DNA of 64,000 nt from Pseudomonadota bacterium (GTDB lineage Bacteria; Bdellovibrionota; Bacteriovoracia; Bacteriovoracales; Bacteriovoracaceae). The position numbers and the translations under genes were made by a program. The stretch covers positions 426,223-490,222 of the forward strand of contig JAIYBW010000001.1 in NCBI GenBank assembly GCA_027488375.1. The letters run 5' to 3'. The notes below the pieces were generated by a model, which was given only the letters and a program-made list of their open reading frames with translations, had not been told where the DNA came from and did not search any database. The first letter of the stretch is position 1, and each line of letters begins with the position of its first letter. This document shows positions 61,585 through 64,000 of the stretch, piece by piece.

Positions 61585-64000
61585 TTATGGCATCGTGAAG
61601 ATATACTTAAAGGTCTCTGGATTTAAGCTCTGGATATCATGTTTGAAGCCGGCATCAATATCATCTGTTGTGTTGTCATTATCATGGTCAATTAAGACAG
61701 TGCTTCGAATGGCCGGGGCATAACTTGAGTCGGGGAGGTTGCAGCCAGAATTCTGTGGGCCAGCATTATGGGTTGGTCTAATTGATCCACTTCTTATGCG
61801 ATTAAAACAATACGGGAAGACTTCGTTAAATTTTGAGTTGATATTAGTTGAAATAGTGCCAAGGGAAGGTGTTCCCGGTGTGAATTCAGTTCTGTAAATC
61901 TTATTACTATCTGAAGAAATGATGATGTCTGTTTTTTCTGAAACAGTATTGTATTTCGAAAAAAGTGCTGAAGGATTTGAACCAGCTTCAATACCAATAG
62001 ATACGAGTGAAGACAAACTTGGAGTTCCAAAATTGGTTGTCTTCATCGTTTGAATTTTAAAGCCAGAATTATTCATGATTAAAGATATGTGATACTCACT
62101 CGAATTTTTTGTAACTGAAATATAGCTGGGTTGACTTGTGAGGGCCGAAGTCGTAACAGTGCTTGAATTTCCCCAAGCACCTGAAGTGAATGTGATCTTT
62201 TTTAGATTCCAATTGGTGCCATCAAATTCAGAGTAAATGAGATGCTTGTCACTTGATGAAGGAGCTGGGTCACCAGATAATGAAGGATTTGCATCGATTA
62301 AATCGAAAGCAATATTATTTGTGGTTACTAAGATACCATTTATACTTGTAAAGACTCCCATGGTCACGAGATCATTTTGAGTAATAAAGTTGTAGTTGTA
62401 GTCAATCCAAGTCTGTCCATTCCAGGCTAAAGTATATAACTTGTACTCAGGATTTAAGAGCAAATCAAGAGACTTTACAACAAATGCAACCGTCGCATGG
62501 CCATTATTATTAATTGAAACTTTTGCTTCAGGTTGTATTATCGCAGAAGTCGTAAAACTTTCTATAACTCTTCCATTGGAGAATCTCCTGAGAATTTTTA
62601 TAACCCAATCTTGACCAACTTTTTCGGCCCAACTTGAAACAAAGTGATTCCCATTTGGACTGAGGGCAGAGCTTGTTTTAGGAGTAAGTGATCTTGAGTG
62701 GGCAAATGGAGCTAACTCGGGCCGAGTGAAGAAATCGGCATCACCAGACAGCTTAGTTGTTTCAAGATTAGAATTTACATAAATAGCTCTTGTATCTTTA
62801 AGAAATGTGCCAGATTTCCTGGCACTTTGGTAGTAATTCGAATTCGAATTATCTTTTGAGGAGTCGTAAGAAAAACTTTCAAGACGAGCATTTCCCTCAC
62901 CAGGAGTTGATTCTCTTTCTGCTCGTGAGAAACTCGTTTTTTGACTAAGTAGGGTATAGGGTGATGAAGAAGTTGTTTTCTTTTCGTAGTTATAAACTTC
63001 GAAGCGTGCGTGATCAACGATTTCTGTATTCCAGAAGATAAGCGAGCGCTGAAGAGTTGTCTCTCCATTCTTTGTTTTTATTTCCTTACTCTCAAGGGAG
63101 CCAACTTTCTTACCATGTTTCCAGCGAATAATTGTTTCTGGGTAGAATGCTCCCCCAAGAATTTTAGACACCGTAATTCTATTCGTAAAAGCACTGTGAT
63201 CGCCTCCAGAAAAAGGATAAGGTGAATTGTCATCTTTAAGGTAAGATGGAACTTCCATATTGTCTGACTCAACATCAATTCGAAATGATTTTAATACACC
63301 TTCATCCCAGAAAGCGACATTCGCTGACTTTCCGGAAATTGTGGCAGAGGTATTATATTGATTGAATAATCCCCCAATCGTACCAGGCTGAAAAAGTTCT
63401 CTCACTTGCGAAAGGACTCCGAAATGGCGATTCTCACCATCATCTGATTCAAAAAATGATTGAAGAGAGTTTATACCATCATCCAAATCACTCCCGGAAC
63501 TAGGTGGAGATGTTACAATATCTTCATGTCCAATTAAGCCAAAAATTTGGTTATAGGCGGCAAGGAGTGGTTGGTTGTTACTTTGTATTTCAAATTTTAG
63601 AGTTGTCGAAGGTCCAGAATTAAAATTGAATTTCATGGTGCAAGTGCTTGAGCATGAGATTGGCGCAGAAGAGAGAGTGGTTCCTTTAAATGTAAAAAGT
63701 ATTTTATTATTTTTTTCCTCGCACTTATAATCCGGAGAGCTAGAGACGTAGTTAATAGCGGTACCACCGCTATTTTGAAAACTCGAAAGCTTTGAGCAAC
63801 TTTTGTTATTGCTAATGTCATCTACATAAATTGGCCGATAATTACTTACAACTCTATCCTTTATTCCCGCTACGCCATATGTAGGCGTGGGTATTAATAC
63901 ACAAGGTTGATAGCTCGTTCCACCAGTTGTTCCACCAGTAGTTGTTCCACCAGTAGTTGTTCCACCAGTAGTTGTTCCACCAGTAGTTGTTCCACCAGTA
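61585..64000 (-). CDS. Large surface protein, 5' end beyond window
   Basis: The frame stays open from TTA (stop) at 61585 to the window edge, so 804 codons are visible and the start is outside. An ATG at 63636 lies inside and is not the start: the codons before it read on as ordinary sequence, with no ribosome site. The visible N-part is a (GTTTG)n linker, then a Cys-bearing domain (CVLIPTP ... CSKLSS ... CSSTCT) and a long beta-rich body with propeller-like repeats (ALSPNGNHFVSSWAE). Probably surface-exposed. No family is named. Confidence 0.6.
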   Translation of the reverse strand, partial: TGGTTTGGTTTGGTTTGGTTTGGTTGGTSYQPCVLIPTPTYGVAGIKDRVVSNYRPIYVDDISNNKSCSKLSSFQNSGGTAINYVSSSPDYKCEEKNNKILFTFKGTTLSSAPISCSSTCTMKFNFNSGPSTTLKFEIQSNNQPLLAAYNQIFGLIGHEDIVTSPPSSGSDLDDGINSLQSFFESDDGENRHFGVLSQVRELFQPGTIGGLFNQYNTSATISGKSANVAFWDEGVLKSFRIDVESDNMEVPSYLKDDNSPYPFSGGDHSAFTNRITVSKILGGAFYPETIIRWKHGKKVGSLESKEIKTKNGETTLQRSLIFWNTEIVDHARFEVYNYEKKTTSSSPYTLLSQKTSFSRAERESTPGEGNARLESFSYDSSKDNSNSNYYQSARKSGTFLKDTRAIYVNSNLETTKLSGDADFFTRPELAPFAHSRSLTPKTSSALSPNGNHFVSSWAEKVGQDWVIKILRRFSNGRVIESFTTSAIIQPEAKVSINNNGHATVAFVVKSLDLLLNPEYKLYTLAWNGQTWIDYNYNFITQNDLVTMGVFTSINGILVTTNNIAFDLIDANPSLSGDPAPSSSDKHLIYSEFDGTNWNLKKITFTSGAWGNSSTVTTSALTSQPSYISVTKNSSEYHISLIMNNSGFKIQTMKTTNFGTPSLSSLVSIGIEAGSNPSALFSKYNTVSEKTDIIISSDSNKIYRTEFTPGTPSLGTISTNINSKFNEVFPYCFNRIRSGSIRPTHNAGPQNSGCNLPDSSYAPAIRSTVLIDHDNDNTTDDIDAGFKHDIQSLNPETFKYIFTMP
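63926..64000 (-). repeat. 15-bp tandem repeat at the window edge
   Basis: Five identical copies of gttgttccaccagta (plus a partial one at 63917) reach the last base. On the coding strand each unit encodes Gly-Thr-Thr-Thr-Gly. The array continues beyond the window, so its full copy number is not known. Confidence 0.95.

Noticed and set aside
63634..63636. ATG as start of the 683-codon protein
   Set aside because: The same frame continues upstream to base 64000 with sensible protein sequence and no stop; no ribosome site precedes the ATG.
63633..63821. Separate small reverse gene before the large surface protein
   Set aside because: It lies in another frame of DNA where the large gene is already open and in frame up to the window edge.
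63926..64000. CRISPR-like array
   Set aside because: Units are directly adjacent 15-mers without spacers, coding in frame.

Overview
This window looks like a piece of chromosome from a low-GC Gram-negative bacterium. The best guess is Bdellovibrionota, probably the Bacteriovorax/Peredibacter/Halobacteriovorax group. That placement is inference from several traits: AT-rich coding DNA, many lipoproteins and Sec-exported proteins of unknown function, TTG and GTG starts behind strong Shine-Dalgarno sequences, hybrid phosphorelay proteins, PilZ, an elicitor-type transglutaminase, and a conserved clpP-clpX-lon block. No phage, insertion sequence, integrase or CRISPR array was seen, so this is resident chromosome with several accessory secretome islands. 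Genes are packed tightly. Neighbours often overlap, including four convergent pairs whose stop codons interlock in a 4-bp palindrome.

Layout. 1-6.3 kb: rsmD (cut by the window edge), coaD, an aminotransferase, a lipoprotein/outer-membrane protein pair, a PIN-PhoH ATPase and a PilZ protein. 6.3-11.6 kb: signalling (HPt plus a hybrid kinase/receiver) and stress proteins (SGNH hydrolase, Dps, AhpC-type peroxiredoxin). 11.7-16.5 kb: clpP, clpX and lon with clear terminators, followed by tRNA-Val with its own promoter. 16.5-27.1 kb: an OmpR-type regulator, envelope proteins, a lipase-like hydrolase, a Ste24-type protease, an MBL-fold hydrolase, a peroxiredoxin with a histone-H1-like tail, a TPR lipoprotein, a LysM protein and tRNA-Arg. 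27.1-31 kb: small secreted proteins and a secreted zinc metalloprotease. 31-33 kb: a DEAD-box helicase and membrane proteins.

33.1-40.1 kb is the most unusual part. Two convergent operons face each other. One encodes a secreted CxxCH protein, a Tat-exported DUF1501-like protein and a lipoprotein. The other encodes a YceI protein, a haem lipoprotein, a cytochrome fused to an outer-membrane barrel, and a further envelope protein. Together they look like an envelope redox module that I cannot name. A giant surface lipoprotein with about 25 BspA/DUF285 repeats follows (40.2-43.8 kb).

43.8-53.9 kb carries an MBL-fold hydrolase, a YkgJ-like protein, LemA with an M48 protease, an FKBP, an ankyrin protein, a YiiX-type amidase, an esterase, a GH5-like glycosidase, and a CBS protein with a K+ channel. 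54-56 kb has a urate-oxidase-N-type membrane protein with two duplicated cytochromes c, then S4 and DedA proteins. 56.7-59.6 kb has two photolyases that overlap head to tail. 59.7-64 kb has small secreted proteins, an elicitor-type transglutaminase, and the 3' part of a large surface protein that runs off the window inside a (Gly-Thr-Thr-Thr-Gly)n repeat. The recurring themes are envelope and secretome functions, oxidative and light stress defence, and protein quality control.
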